From contig MU863911.1 of the NCBI GenBank assembly GCA_033296885.1, positions 124,001-188,000 on the forward strand: a stretch of 64,000 nucleotides of DNA, written 5' to 3'. The stretch's first letter is position 1; every line of letters begins with the position of its first letter. This DNA is from Triangularia verruculosa (lineage: Eukaryota; Ascomycota; Sordariomycetes; Sordariales; Podosporaceae). Positions 1 through 11,405 of the stretch are shown here, one piece after another. The notes under the pieces were generated by a model. The model saw nothing but the letters and a program-made list of their open reading frames with translations, searched no databases and was not told the DNA's origin. The position numbers were made by a program, and so were the translations under genes.

Positions 1-580
1 GGAAAAAAAACGCTGGGAAGAAAGCACAAGAGGCTGCTGTGCCTGCTGCTGTATTTATTGGGAGTTATGCTGGAGCGACTCTCTGGTGGAGGTGAATGGA
101 AAGAACAAGAGACGATTGTCCAGCGGCGAGCAGAGCCTTCGAAAGGCTCCAGGAGTCGCTAAGCCGCTTTTGGTTAGATCGTTTGGCACGTGTCGCGTTG
201 TCGGCTCTCTGCGAAAGCAACGAAACCACTTTACAACTGAAGCGGCAACAAATATGTGCTCCACAACCCTCAAAATAGCTGATGGCTCTTGTTTTGCACT
301 TGTATGCGAGTCTTTGCTTAAGTTGGGGTGAATGCGAAAGTAAAAAGCCACGTCCCAAAAATTCACAGCTTTGTAGTGGGGTGTTCTTGTCTCGAGTACT
401 TTATATTTTGTCGCTGGCAGAGCACGTGCCAGGTCACCTGACTGCCCCCCCCCCCCCCAGGATTGGAGCTCCAAGCTTTCGACGTCAATTGCAAATCGAC
501 TCGTCAAGTGAAGCACCATATCCGATTGAGGGCACTGGTTGATCCCCAAGCAATTGGCTTCAGCCCCCCCAACTTCAACC
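1..580. other. upstream region of NDUFS3, no gene seen
   Basis: No coding region with family resemblance is visible, and the overlapping open frames on both strands lack recognisable domains. An E-box CACGTG lies near 423-428 and a run of 14-15 C at about 445-459, just upstream of the likely transcript start of the complex I gene. The first bases could be the flank of a gene outside the window. Confidence 0.5.
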
Positions 581-1504
581 ATGGCCAGCAAGCTCTGCAG
601 AAGTAGGGCTTTGGCCTCAGCCTTCCGGCCAACAACCTCTTCCATTGCTGCGCCCATGGTGCGGTGTTTTACGACCACTGCCCGCAACAATGTCGCCGTT
701 CCCAAGGACGCCCCGAACCCCCGCGAGCTTCCCCGTGGTCAGATCGGTGCCCTCACGGCCGCCCCCGTCAACCCCGCCGACAAGTACCAGGCCAAGGCTG
801 ATGCTATGCACAAGTATGGCGCCTGGCTTATGGGCTGTCTTCCCAAGTACATCCAGCAGTTCGCCGTGTGGAAGGACGAGTTGACCATCTACATCTGCCC
901 CTCTGGCGTCATCCCTGTCTTCACCTTCCTCAAGTGTAGGTTGCAGCGCTATGCGCTTCCCAGACTAGGTGTGCTTTTCTAACCTTGACCTGTGACAGAC
1001 AACACCTCTGCCGAGTTTACCATGGTCAGCAACATCACCGCCGTCGACTTCCCCACCCGTGATCAGCGGTTCGAGATCGTCTACAACCTTCTCAGCATCC
1101 GTCACAACTCCCGTATCCGTGTCAAGACCTATGCCGACGAGGCCTCTCCCATCCAGAGTCTTACCCCCCTGTACGATGGCGCCAACTGGTTTGAGCGCGA
1201 GGTGTACGACATGTTTGGTGTGTTCTTCGTCAACCACCCCGATCTGCGCCGCATCATGACGGATTACGGCTTTGAGGGCCACCCTCTGCGCAAGGACTTT
1301 CCCCTCACCGGCTACACTGAAATTCGGTACGACGAAGAGAAGAAGCGCATCGTTACTGAGCCCTTGGAGCTCACGCAGGCGTTCCGCAACTTTGAGGGAG
1401 GCTCTAGTGCGTGGGAGCAGGTTGGAGATGGCGTGGATGTGACGCCTGAGACCTTCAAGCTGCCGACGCCAAAGCCGGAAGAGAAGACTGAGGAGAAGAA
1501 ATAG
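581..1504 (+). CDS. NDUFS3: NADH:ubiquinone oxidoreductase 30 kDa subunit (complex I, NDUFS3/NuoC family)
   Basis: Core subunit of the peripheral arm of mitochondrial complex I; it carries no cofactor and helps form the quinone-reducing module. Two exons, 581-935 and 999-1504, joined over a 63-bp intron, give 286 residues. The splice joins FLK to YNTSAEF. The N-terminus is rich in Arg/Ser/Ala with a cleavable-looking presequence (about residues 1-45, ending RCFTTTARN). The family signature lies in exon 2: ANWFEREVYDMFGV, then HPDLRRIMTDYGFEGHP and LRKDFPLTGYTEIRYD. The C-terminus is Lys/Glu-rich. The ATG at 581 follows AACC, a good fungal start context. Length and motifs match the Neurospora 30.4 kDa subunit. 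Confidence 0.95.
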
Positions 1505-2285
1505 ACGGGGACAGGGGGGCTTTGTAAATATTCTGTGTTACCAAGGCGTTTATACAGCGGTCTTGTTCAAAAGTTCGGTTGGTTGACTAAGCCGTAATGC
1601 GTGATTTTGTCGGACTGGAGGCGTCACTATGCTGTAGGATGGCAGTGGCTGTGGCCTAATCATATGTAAGAAAGACATAGAAGACGGTATGTACATCGCA
1701 GAGAGAATGAGGCAAGGTGCATTGGTAGCAAGTGTGGGAGAGACTGGGAAAAGGGGCATCCAGTAACAGAGCCGTATCTCATCAAGCTAAGGGTCTTGAC
1801 TATGGTGGTGGCTAAGTATGATTTGCCTCGGCTACCACACTTTTCTAATTTCCTCACACCACTCATCAACCACAGTATACCAGCCATCTTTGCGCATAGT
1901 TTTAAGTTTTTGAAACGGATGTGAATACAGCGACATCACCCATGAGCTAATAGCACCATGTTTCAATCGCCGATACCTACCCTTGACCTGGTGCGCAATA
2001 GCGGAAACAACTTAATACAGCTTCCATGCCCGCGCATTACCTGGGCATTTGACAGTATAGGCTGCACCGAACTCAGTCAGATGAAGCGAGGAACAGAGCA
2101 ATCTTAGCTCTCTTTCTCCGCTCCTTATTATCAGTGTGTTGGTTTATCAGGCATAAGCTCCGGTGCTTTATTATTGGGAAAAGCAAAGATCTCAACTAGA
2201 CTAATAAGTTTCGTGTTAGCTTAACTGCAATTATGCCGATTATATCTCTTCCTCTAATAAAACCTATCTTTATTTATATCTCAAA

Positions 2286-2450
2286 CTCTTCTTTATCTCC
2301 TTTAAACCTATCTTTATTTCTCTCAAACTTATCTTTATCTCTTTTAAACTTATCTTTATCTCTCTTAAACTTATCTCTATTTCTCTTAAACTTATCTCTA
2401 TCTCTCTTAAACTTATCTCTATTTCTCTTAAACTTATCTTTATCTCTTAC
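2286..2450 (+). repeat. 21-bp tandem minisatellite
   Basis: Seven to eight imperfect copies of a pyrimidine-rich 21-bp unit, read CTCTTAAACTTATCTCTATY with one or two trailing bases. Copies differ mainly by T/C changes and by a TTTATCT versus CTATTT alternation. In the + frame it would read as a Leu/Ser/Asn heptapeptide repeat, but there is no start or splice context suggesting a gene. Confidence 0.85.
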
Positions 2451-2789
2451 TATCTAAGATCCATCTAATCTATTTACTTACCCAAGGTAAAATTAACCTG
2501 ACTACTTACCTACCTCAATGTCCCTTTGACCGTCTATAACATTAGAAACTCGTCCTCGCTATTTATCTATAAAACAATACTGCAAACTATATCTTAACTG
2601 CTCAACCGTCTACACACACGCTTACACTTCAAATTTATCAAGCACCTCACACCACCCTACGAAACTCTATTGGAGAACAATGCTGACACAAAAATTGTGA
2701 TGACTGGTTGGACCTGAAGAGTCAGTATTAAAACGGCATGACAGGCTATAACGGGCAATTTATTGCTAATTTAAATGCCCGCGCTCATT

Positions 2790-3150
2790 TTAAGTGGACA
2801 GGTTAGCTGTCAAGAGTGGTCAGATCAGCTTGCAGACCCTGGTAACATAGGTAGGTAGTCATACCTATATTTTATACACAAAGTCTTTATTAGTAAGGCA
2901 TCTCGTCCGTAGATGACGAACAGAGCTTGACGGCATCATAATAGCTCTCCAATCCGGATATAAACTATTAGCAAGTCGTGATTCCTTTTTGCAGTGGTCA
3001 GGTCAGCTTTTTGAGAGTGGTCAGCTCGGAGTGGTCAGATTAGGTACATGGGTGGGAGTGGTCAGGGCACCCACATCACGTCAGGTTGACGTAGGTATAA
3101 GAGAGTGGTCGGGTCCACTTCCAACAGGACAAGTGGACAGGTGAACTTTG
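2790..3150. repeat. cluster of AGTGGTCAG words, possible transposon remnant
   Basis: The word AGTGGTCAG (or AGTGGTCGG) occurs at about 2815, 2993, 3016, 3030, 3057 and 3104, all on the + strand, often followed by RTCAGCTT or similar. A related AAGTGGACAGGTKA word brackets the cluster near 2792 and 3131. This resembles subterminal repeats of a small DNA element, but I cannot identify terminal inverted repeats or target duplications. Confidence 0.45.
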
Positions 3151-3545
3151 CAAGCTATCTCTCCGACATTACATTGCTCAACAAGCGTCAAGTGAGTGGT
3201 AAGAATTGCTCACCTTGAGAAACTCTCAAATACAAGAGCAGGAAAATGGGACGAGAAATTCATTATTCACATCATTCACAGCAAAAAAGAAGCACAGGTT
3301 TGTTTGTTTGTTCATTTCTTTCAATTGACCAAAGAAAAGCTGGCTATCTACACCAAAACGATAACCGTATGCATGTCCTCCCTTTTTACGCCATTTGCCT
3401 CATCGGCTGGCCCGGCATGGCCCAAGATACAGGGTATAACTATACAATGTGACATGTGTGAAAAAAAGGAAACTATGTACAGGTGAATGTTGTTCTCATC
3501 TCATCTTATCATCTCATCAGCAAACAGAGGGCGGCGACCAGCGAC

Positions 3546-4454
3546 TTAGATCTTGCCCTTGTAGCCCTTGGGAGCAAGGTTGACGTTGTACTCGAGCTCG
3601 AGGACGGCCTTGGGGTCCTTCTCCTTGATGGGCTGGAAGTCGACAATGAGGTCGTCCTTGACGGCGAAGACGGTGTCGGACTTGACCCAGGGGTCGTCCT
3701 TGGGGTAGAGCTGGGTGGTGCAGCCCTGGTACTCGGGGTGGGTGACCATGATGTGGATGTGGGCAGGGCGCATGGGGTGGCGGTCCATGAGGGTGAGGAG
3801 CTGCCACGAGGGGCCGTCGCGGGGGAGGGAGTAGGCGGTGGGGTGGAGGCAGTAGAACCAGTACTCGCCCTTCTCGTTGGCGCGGAACTTGCCACGGAGG
3901 TTGTTGGGGGACTGGTTCTCGGGGTCCTGGAAGTCGTACTTTCCGTTGGCGGAGGCTTGCCAGATGTCGAAGACGGCGCCGGGGATGGGCTTGCCGGTGA
4001 TGATGTCGCGGATCACACCGTGCATCTTGGTGACACGGCCGTTGGGGGGAACGCCGTCCTGGAAGATCTCGCCACCGAGGTCACGGAAGGGAGCGTTGGG
4101 GGACCAGAAGGGACCGAGAATGGAGGAGGAGGTGGGGTCGAGCTCGCCCTCAGAGATGATCTTGTGGGCGATCTCATCGACGAGGGACTCGAGGCCGAGG
4201 ACATCGCAGATGCGGTGGGTCTCGTTGCGGGTCTTGTTGGAGGTGAAGTAGATCTCGCCAAGGGCGTTGACGAACTTGACACCCTCCATCCACTCGTCGA
4301 CGGTGAGCTCGACCTCACGAGCGAAGTCGTGGATATGGCGGATCAGAGCACCAAGAACCTCGCGGTTGCGGGGGGTGGTGGCGGGACCCATGCCCTCGAC
4401 GACATTCTTGGTGAAGTCGGGGTCGAAACGATGAGCGGGCTTGTCGGAGGCCAT
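3546..4454 (-). CDS. intradiol ring-cleavage dioxygenase (catechol / hydroxyquinol / protocatechuate type)
   Basis: Non-haem Fe(III) enzyme that splits catechol-type rings between the two hydroxyls to muconates. Single exon, 302 residues. An N-terminal helical dioxygenase domain (about 25-95) is followed by the beta-sandwich catalytic domain with the conserved SSSILGPFWSPNAP stretch. All four expected iron ligands are present: Tyr173 (GKYDFQD), Tyr208 (TAYSLPRDG), His232 and His234 (RPAHIHI). There is no signal peptide, so it should be cytosolic. It is divergently arranged with the 3-carboxymuconate cyclase gene 1.4 kb away, which argues for protocatechuate as substrate. By overall form I would otherwise call it hydroxyquinol or catechol 1,2-dioxygenase. 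Family assignment is firm; substrate is not. Confidence 0.92.
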   Translation of the reverse strand: MASDKPAHRFDPDFTKNVVEGMGPATTPRNREVLGALIRHIHDFAREVELTVDEWMEGVKFVNALGEIYFTSNKTRNETHRICDVLGLESLVDEIAHKIISEGELDPTSSSILGPFWSPNAPFRDLGGEIFQDGVPPNGRVTKMHGVIRDIITGKPIPGAVFDIWQASANGKYDFQDPENQSPNNLRGKFRANEKGEYWFYCLHPTAYSLPRDGPSWQLLTLMDRHPMRPAHIHIMVTHPEYQGCTTQLYPKDDPWVKSDTVFAVKDDLIVDFQPIKEKDPKAVLELEYNVNLAPKGYKGKI

Positions 4455-5833
4455 TGTGAAGGTTGTGGTTGGTTTGTTGGAAGAGAGGGTTGAAAAGTGT
4501 TGCTTTTTATAGATCGAGTGAAGATCTGAGGATGAGATGTGTGGATGTGATGAGGATGATGAGAAAGGAAAGTGGCAGAGACTGAGCAGCGGGATGAGGT
4601 TAATATAGATGGGATCTGGGGGAATCTCGCCTCAATGTCAAGCATCCATTGCCATATTGCATATCCAGGCAATGTGATAGGATGTGAAGCCCCCTTGCGG
4701 TGTCATTTTCCCCGCCGCGAATGATCGGACAGCCGTCGCGGCAGCTTCAGCATCTCCAAGTCCCCCAATTCGGGAGTGGGGTGAAGGAGGACTAAGGTTG
4801 TCCCGCGGTTGTCCCGCTGTCGCTTCTCCCACGAAGATCCGACAAGCGCCACGGCAGCGCCAGGAACATGGGCCATATCCCACCGAACCCACCCCCGGTC
4901 CGCCCAGAAAACCCCAGAGCATCCCGGCACATGGCAAGGCTTGCCAGTCAGGCTGGCGGCGGAGGGCTTGGCATCGCGGCTTTCTGGGGGCCGGTCTGGG
5001 GCGACATGGAACCGTGAATGAGTCGCGCTCATGGTCCAGCCCGAGAACTCAATAGACCCTCAACGTCGCAGATTCGCCTCACCCGAAAGTGAAGACATGG
5101 CGTGAGCTACGGGGTAGCGTGCCTGTGAGCTGGCACATGTGCCTCGAAAAGCGCCAGGATGAGCCTTCATCCGAGTGCTCCGGCTGACAAGATATCGTGC
5201 TCCCCTGGATGGAGCCCAATTCGGAAAATCTGGGGGTTTCGGGGGTACAAGTTGGGGAAACAAGGTTGTCTCGGATCAGGGTCTTCGACCTGTGTAGCAT
5301 ACTGCCCGTGTGCCGCTGTGTGCTCCAACATTGAGCTGCAGACAATGGTGAAAGCACACCGCAACGGCGGACAGAGTTCCATCATGTCGTCCTCTCTGCT
5401 AGAAACAATTGAAAACCCGGGCGGGCATGGGCAAACGGCCAGCCGTCCAACCATCTCCCGGTAGCGGCATCCGACCCCTGCCGTTTTGGCCATCCCCACA
5501 TCGCTAAATCCCGAGCTTGGGGGCGACGCCCAGCAACGAGGGGTAAAACAATTGTCCTGCACACGGGCATTCGCTCATCATGGAGGGGCCCGGCAAGCAG
5601 TCGAGGAGCTGGGAAAAAGTTCAAGGTCAAAACATTTTAAGCCCAGATTAATTACGAAAATAAGACTAGTCTTCTGAGCGAAGTATTCCGTCATCGTACG
5701 ATTGGGACATTACATCGTCGGTTTGAAACCTCCCTTTCGTGGTTTCACTCTCAAGTCTGTTTTGTTTCTCCAAAGCTTCCAATTGCTCAGGAAAAAAAAG
5801 TCCCGGCATCGGTAGCCGACGTCATTTTCAGCC
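4455..5833. promoter_or_regulatory. shared divergent upstream region of two aromatic-degradation genes
   Basis: 1.38 kb between the start codons of the dioxygenase (leftward) and the carboxymuconate cyclase (rightward), with no coding region I can support. Several CGG/CCG-containing stretches (for example near 4715-4740 and 5170-5185) could bind zinc-cluster activators, but I see no unambiguous inverted CGG pair that I would call a site. Confidence 0.5.
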
Positions 5834-7130
5834 ATGCCCCTCCACCACTTGATGTGCGGCACCTGGACCCCTCCAGGAGCCATCTTCACCGTTCAGTTTG
5901 ACGATGAGGCTTTGACTTTGAAGCTCATCAAGCGCACCGAGATTCCTCACGATGAGCCAATCTCATGGATGACTTTTGACGTACGAATTGACCAGTAATT
6001 TTTCAACGTTGATTGAAACACACAAGCTCACCATGAAAACAGCATGCTAAGAAGAACCTCTATGGCGCTGCCATGAAGAAATGGTCCAGCTTCGCCGTCA
6101 AGAGCCCGACTGAGATCGTCCACGAGGCATCCCACCCCATGGGTGGTGATCGTATGTATTTCCGACCCCGAATGGAATCTCAAAACTTCATCACTAACAC
6201 TTTTCTCCCCCCCATTTCAGCCCGTGCCAACGACGCAGACACCAACACCCGCGCCATCTTCCTGCTGGCCGCCAAGCAGGCCCCTTACAATGTCTATTGC
6301 AACCCCTTTTACAAGCACGCCGGCTACGGCAACGTCTTCAACGTCACCGACACTGGCGCCCTGAAGGACAACGTCCAAAACTACCCCTACCAAGAAAACA
6401 CCGGCATCCACGGCATGGTCTTCGACCCGACCGAGACCTACCTGTACTCGGCCGACTTGACCGCCAATAAGCTCTGGACTCACCGCAAGCTCCCCTCCGG
6501 CGAGGTCGAGCTCGTCGGCAGCGTCGATGCCCCCGACGCGGGTGACCACCCCCGCTGGGTAGCCATGGTATGTCTCCTTTTCCACACAAAAGTCCATATT
6601 ATATCCTAACAAACCATCTTCAACCCTCCCAGCATCCCAGCGGCAACTACCTCTACGCCCTCATGGAAGCCGGCAACCGCCTCTGCGAATACGTCATCGA
6701 CCCCCAAACCCACCTCCCCGTCTACACCCACCACTCCTTCCCCTTGATCCCCCCCGGGATCCCCCAGATCGACAAGGAGACGGGCAAGGGCCTCTACCGC
6801 GCCGACGTCGTCGCCCTGACCTTCTCCGGAAAGTACATGTACGCCTCATCCCGCGCCAACAAGTTCGAGCTCCAGGGCTACTGGTCCGCCTTCAAGCTCC
6901 GCGACTGCGGCTCCATCGAGAAGCAGCTCGCCCTCAACCCCACCCCCACCAGCGGCGGCCACTCCAACGCCGTCAGCCCCTGCGACTTTAGCGACGAGTG
7001 GGTTGCCATCACGGATGACCAGGAGGGTTGGCTCGAGATGTACAGGTGGCAGGACGAGTACCTGCACCGTGTGGCGAGGGTGCAGATTCCTGAGCCCGGG
7101 TTCGGGATGAATGCTATTTGGTATGATTAG
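5834..7130 (+). CDS. 3-carboxy-cis,cis-muconate cyclase (3-carboxymuconate lactonizing enzyme, CMLE)
   Basis: Converts 3-carboxy-cis,cis-muconate to the carboxymuconolactone in the fungal branch of the beta-ketoadipate pathway; cytosolic. Four exons (5834-5980, 6043-6151, 6221-6567, 6633-7130) give 366 residues, the length I recall for the Neurospora enzyme. It is a seven-bladed beta-propeller (lactonase family), unrelated to bacterial muconate cycloisomerases. Visible landmarks are MPLHHLMCGTWTPPGAIF at the start, GIHGMVFDPTETYLYSADL and HPSGNYLYALMEAGNRLCEY as blade repeats, and TSGGHSNAVSPCDFSDEW near the end. All three introns have GTAYGN-type donors and C/TAG acceptors and keep frame. 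The divergent neighbour is an intradiol dioxygenase, which would make its substrate if protocatechuate-specific. Confidence 0.93.
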
Positions 7131-7586
7131 ACAGACAGGGAGAGAGATTGAGATCCAAGCTTTCCTGGAAAATGGAGCTGGGTCTCGTGTAAAATATCGG
7201 GTGTATATTTGATGTAGATCTATGGAGATCCAAAATTGGATACGCAAAAGTCGGAATGAATATGGCAAAATCTATGAAAGGATAGGAGATCAACAGTATA
7301 TAAAGAAATCAAAGTTCAGCAGTCACAAGGACACTCAAAAAAACACGCTTCCATGTAACTAGATATGTATTCGTGAGCCATCTGCATTCATCCTCAGCAT
7401 CATCTTTCCTCATATCTACGTGAAAGAAGCGAAAGTGTGTAACCGGCTGTCTCATCAAAGCCTCCAAATCGTTTGACGTCTCCATATCTTCCTCCCAATC
7501 GTGAAAATCATTGATCCACCGCGGTCGCGATGACTCCCAAAAAAAACTGATAGAAATGATGAAACGTATCATGTGCATCGTGAGCA
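7131..7586. other. convergent 3' spacer
   Basis: Holds the 3' UTRs of the cyclase (+) and KAR5 (-). I see no further feature. Confidence 0.6.
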
Positions 7587-9261
7587 TTAGAGTGAGGATG
7601 CCTCGGTGGTTGTGGCTGTGGTCTCGGAATCTGTTTCTGGTTCCGTAAAGTTCAGATCGAGGTCTGTGATGATCCCCTCAACGGCATCAGAGGTGATGGA
7701 GAATTGTGTCGTCAAGTCGCCATACGCGGAGACAAGAAAGCCGATAGCCTCGCCCAGGGCTAGAAGCCCGAAGTTTCGCAGCATTGAAGGTGGTAGTCCG
7801 TATGATCCCAGTACCAGCGAGGCAGCTGGACAAACCACGAAAGGCCACCAGCTTCTTGTCGTTGCCGTCTTGAAAAGTGATTCGTTGACAGTCAAGGCAG
7901 CAGCAGCAGTTTCTTCCAATGCGTCTAAGATTTCATTGGTGATGTTGCTTGCTTGTTTGAGGCTTGCTGTGTGCTCTTCAACCTTGTCAGAAAGCTTTTC
8001 GGTTGCAGCAAGTATACGATCAACTCCTTGTTCGAGGGCATCTTGACGTTGGGCTAGTGCAACAGCTTGTTGGTTTTGAAATTGCTATACAGGTCAGTAT
8101 CTCAGCAGAGGATTGATAGACAGAGCACTCTTACTATTTGCTGGCTCAACGAGGCAGAGGAGGCCACTGCTGTCGAAACAATGTCTATCAGGGCACCCAT
8201 ATCGGCATTGACCCTGTTGGTAGCATGCTGTAGAGAGGTCTCATGTGCATGAGCAACCCGAGAGCTGCCTTCGAGGACGTTTGCGAAGAGAACACTCAGT
8301 AGTTGCTGAAGGCCTTCCGCATTTTCCAGACTGTCTTGCATGGACTCGGTGGACTTGCGCATCGCAAAGTCAAGATCGCCCGACAGGTAACTCTCAAGTT
8401 TTGACAGGCCCTCCCTCAGCTCATCAACTTTGGGTGTGAGCCTGTCCAGGCTCTCCATTGACTGCCGAGCGCGGTTATCGAGTTCGTTCATTCGTCTTTG
8501 TAGCTCGGCTTCGACGCCGTCGGTGAGCTTGGCAATGACCTGTGTGAGGCGCTGGTACAGCAAGATGTTTTGGCCTGCCAATGTTAGCTTACTCCCCTCT
8601 ATCAACTTCTTCTCCGGATTTTCTTACCCTTTTCATGATCTACCCTGGCAGCCTCGCAGAACCTCAGCGCCTTGTGACGATAGCTCACCCACGTACTCCA
8701 AGCGGCGTCTGATGCTGCTAGCGCTGATAGACATAGTCCAATCTCCGAAGGTGTGACATGAAGCTGAGGATCGCTCCGCATAGCAATCTGAGTTAATGAT
8801 GGCTCGCGAAACTTGGCGCATTCGTTCGGTATCTTGAAGCTGCCCCTCTCAAGATCACATATCGCCAAGCTAGCTGCGTAGGAGTCCACAAAGTCTCGTA
8901 CTTGTCGACCGCTATCGGTCAGAATTGTCGCCTCGTCCTTCCCATCCACCAATTGGCAATTGTTGACCAGTAGTCGAGCTGCCACCCGATGGCATAATGG
9001 TTCCGACTCCATCTCTCGAAGCTCGGTCAAGGCCTTGGTGTAAATGTCTGGGAGTTTCGGCTGCCGTCGCGAAAGCCCAGAGGACTTGTCGATCGTATCT
9101 ACCGCCGCTGTGGCATTCTTAGTAATCCCATCCCTACAACCATTTCTAAAGAATATCTCCAACTTACGCGCCGTTGGTCTTCTGTCGCCTCTCCAACCAA
9201 ATCCATTGACCCAAGGAAGCAGCACCGCGAATATGGCCAGGGCGGCCCGCATGTTCATCAT
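7587..9261 (-). CDS. KAR5: nuclear fusion protein KAR5/Tht1 family
   Basis: Membrane protein of the nuclear envelope/ER needed for fusion of the two nuclear membranes at karyogamy. Three exons on the minus strand (9261-8628, 8574-8135, 8084-7587) give about 523 residues. An N-terminal signal sequence (MRAALAIFAVLLPWVNGF) precedes the luminal Cys-containing domain: PLCHRVAARLLVNNCQLVDG, SGRQVRDFVDSYAASLAICDLERGSF and IPNECAKF are the family hallmarks. A long coiled-coil region follows, covering all of exon 2 and the start of exon 3 (QFQNQQAVALAQRQDALEQ). Two hydrophobic segments near the C-terminus (PFVVCPAASLVLGSY and FGLLALGEAIGFLVSAY) are probable membrane spans. ATGs at 9261, 9258 and 9252 are all possible starts; an upstream in-frame ATG at 9291 lacks support. 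Confidence 0.88.
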
Positions 9262-10353
9262 GGTATCGAAAGCGTTGAGCGATGCGCACAAGAATATTCA
9301 GCGGTCAAATTGGTGGGTTGTAGTTGAGGGGAAGTTGAAGAGACGATGGCCGCCAACCTACCTAAGTCGAAGAATCAGGTCATGGGCGAAATTCCGAGAT
9401 TTGAGGGTGAAGAGTGGAAGGTGCGAGGGAAGTGGAAGCGGCAGAATCTGTCAGTTGCTCTCGTTCCTGCACCAGTGCCAATGATGTAATATTCGTAATC
9501 CATATCAGGCAAATATTGGATCAATTGGAAAGTACACGATTCTTTAGAGAGCAAGTGCTACCGATTGTGTGTGCGGATTATGTGAACATTGCTCCCGTCC
9601 TGTGCGATACAACTTCCCAGCAGCGAGCTGATATTATCCAAGCATTGGGCTGGATTTATTCCACCTAGACGTTGGTGCTCTTCTCGGTTATAATGTGGTC
9701 TTGCATATTATGGATGGCACTCATATGCCCATCCCATCGTCCCTGACAAGTACTCGCCACTGGATGGCATCAGGTGGAGATATATTGTAGGACAAATCGA
9801 TGTTAAATCGGCCCAATATAGATAACATGATCTACAAATTGAATGTGTAAGCTGCCAAAGGAAACTCTTTTATAGCTCAAGGTGCAAATGAAGCAGTGCT
9901 GGTCATTCAGCAGGTCATCTTGTGTCCTAAGGGAGGAAGGAATAGTGCTGTCAAACTCACGGGGAGGTCACCACATAGCTAAAGGGGAGTAACATGATAC
10001 AAAAGAGGTTAATAGCGGCAATATTTATATTTATGTCAGAAAATTTGCTTTCTCATGAAGCAGAATATCCTTTACAAGTCCTCGTGGTGTTGAGCTGTCG
10101 TCGCCTTTAACCCCCTGCCTACCAAAAGCTGACTCAGCCGTACCTGGCCGCCCCACACCACTTCCCAGCGACCCGGCCCGTGCTCCAATCTTTTTATCAA
10201 AAGCGATTTCCATCTCCAGCGCCGGCAGCCCACCCCGACGACCCCAGCTCCAGCCCCCGAGCTCCGCGACACTTTGCGCGCGCATTTCCCTCCTTCTTCC
10301 CGCCCACTCAATTCGGACCCGCTCTAACCGGTTCAGTTGCTCACCTGTTCAAA
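9262..10353. other. divergent spacer between KAR5 and uL6m genes
   Basis: 1.1 kb without a supported gene. A short open stretch at 9414-9668 has no family resemblance. The sequence becomes A+T-rich at 9660-10050, then C-rich toward the ribosomal-protein start. Confidence 0.5.
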
Positions 10354-11242
10354 ATGCTCGCCTCAAACACCTCCAGACGAGCGCTAGCCTCGTGCTCCTC
10401 CTCCTCGACAGCCACAATCCTCCCCAGTTTCCTCGTACCAGCCCTCCAACCAACACCAAGACGAACATTCTCCGCCACAGCGAACCGGCCGTCAAAGTTG
10501 GGGAGGAATGCTATTTCCATACCACCCGGAGTCGAGCTGGAAGTGGGGGATCTGTTTGTCAAGAAGGATGTGACTACGTACTTGCAGAACAAGAAGAGAA
10601 AGGTGGTTGTTAAGGGGCCTTTGGGTGAGATATACCGGCTGTTTGGAGAGCAGATACGGGGCGAAGGTTGAGGGGCTGACTTTGGAGGATTAAAACAGGG
10701 AAACTGGAGCTTGACATCCCCTCGTTTGTCAAAATTGACCATGACACCGAGGGCAGGAAAGCTGTCTTGACCGTAGAAGACAAGGCGCAGAAGAAGCAAA
10801 TGGAGATGTGGGGTACGAATCACTACCAACTCGCTCTCATGGCTACGGAAAGCTGACGTTGGGGCAAACTACAGGCACAACTTGGTCCTACCTCAATAAC
10901 TACATCATGGGCGTATCAGAAGGGCACACCGCCGTCCTTCGCCTCGTCGGTATCGGTTACAGAGCCACGGTCGAGTTACGTCCCGCTGTCGAAGAGTACC
11001 CAGGCCAGCAGTTCGTATGCCTCAAGCTCGGTTTCTCTCACCCCGTCGAAATGGGCCTGCCTCTCGGCATGAAGGCCAGTGCGCCCCAACCAACTCGTGT
11101 CCTTCTTGAGGGCATCGACAAGGAGCAGATCATGTCCTTTGCCGCCAAGGTCAGGAAGTGGAGAGTGCCGGAGCCGTACAAGGGAAAGGGTATTTTCGTC
11201 AACGACGAGACCATCAAGCTCAAGGCCAAGAAGATCAAATAA
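10354..11242 (+). CDS. MRPL6: mitochondrial large-subunit ribosomal protein uL6m
   Basis: Component of the mitochondrial 54S ribosomal subunit. Three exons (10354-10624, 10699-10812, 10875-11242) give 250 residues. The first about 50 residues are Ser/Arg/Ala-rich and basic (ending RRTFSATANRP), a mitochondrial presequence. Then comes the bacterial-L6-like start GRNAISIPPGVELEV. The first splice joins KGPLG to KLELDIPSFV, the conserved L6 element. The C-terminal domain contains VSEGHTAVLRLVGIGYRA, LGFSHPVEMGLP and the basic tail RKWRVPEPYKGKGIFVNDETI. It is convergent with HAL2, with 163 bp between stop codons. Confidence 0.93.
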
Positions 11243-11405
11243 ACGATGCGCCGTCTGGGAGAAGGGGGCATCTGTGTACATCTAGCAGTAGTATTCACCA
11301 TTGGATGTATGGTGAGTTGTATGATCTGGCCTGTATCTGTGCCATAAAAACTTGTACATTATTCAGGCATCTGCTTTTTTGTTGGTTCTGGTTTTCTCGC
11401 ATGAT

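Larger units (their letters stand above)
1505..3545. other. gene-poor spacer with minisatellite and repeated words
   Basis: Two kilobases without a convincing gene. The proximal part will hold the NDUFS3 3' UTR. A 21-bp tandem repeat lies at about 2290-2450, and a cluster of AGTGGTCAG words lies at 2790-3150; both are listed separately. The right end is the 3' flank of the leftward dioxygenase gene. Composition is A+T-richer than the genic DNA but not as extreme as the RIP block at 13.4-16.3 kb. Confidence 0.6.

Noticed and set aside
3483..4493. 336-codon plus-strand open frame opposite the dioxygenase
   Set aside because: Leu/Val/Gly/Asp-only composition with no domain; it is the antisense shadow of a GC3-biased real gene carrying all catalytic residues.
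9414..9790. Possible transposase relic (VLHIMDGTHMPIPSS)
   Set aside because: A DGTH-like word recalls Harbinger transposases, but flanking residues do not fit the family and no ends or other catalytic parts are seen.
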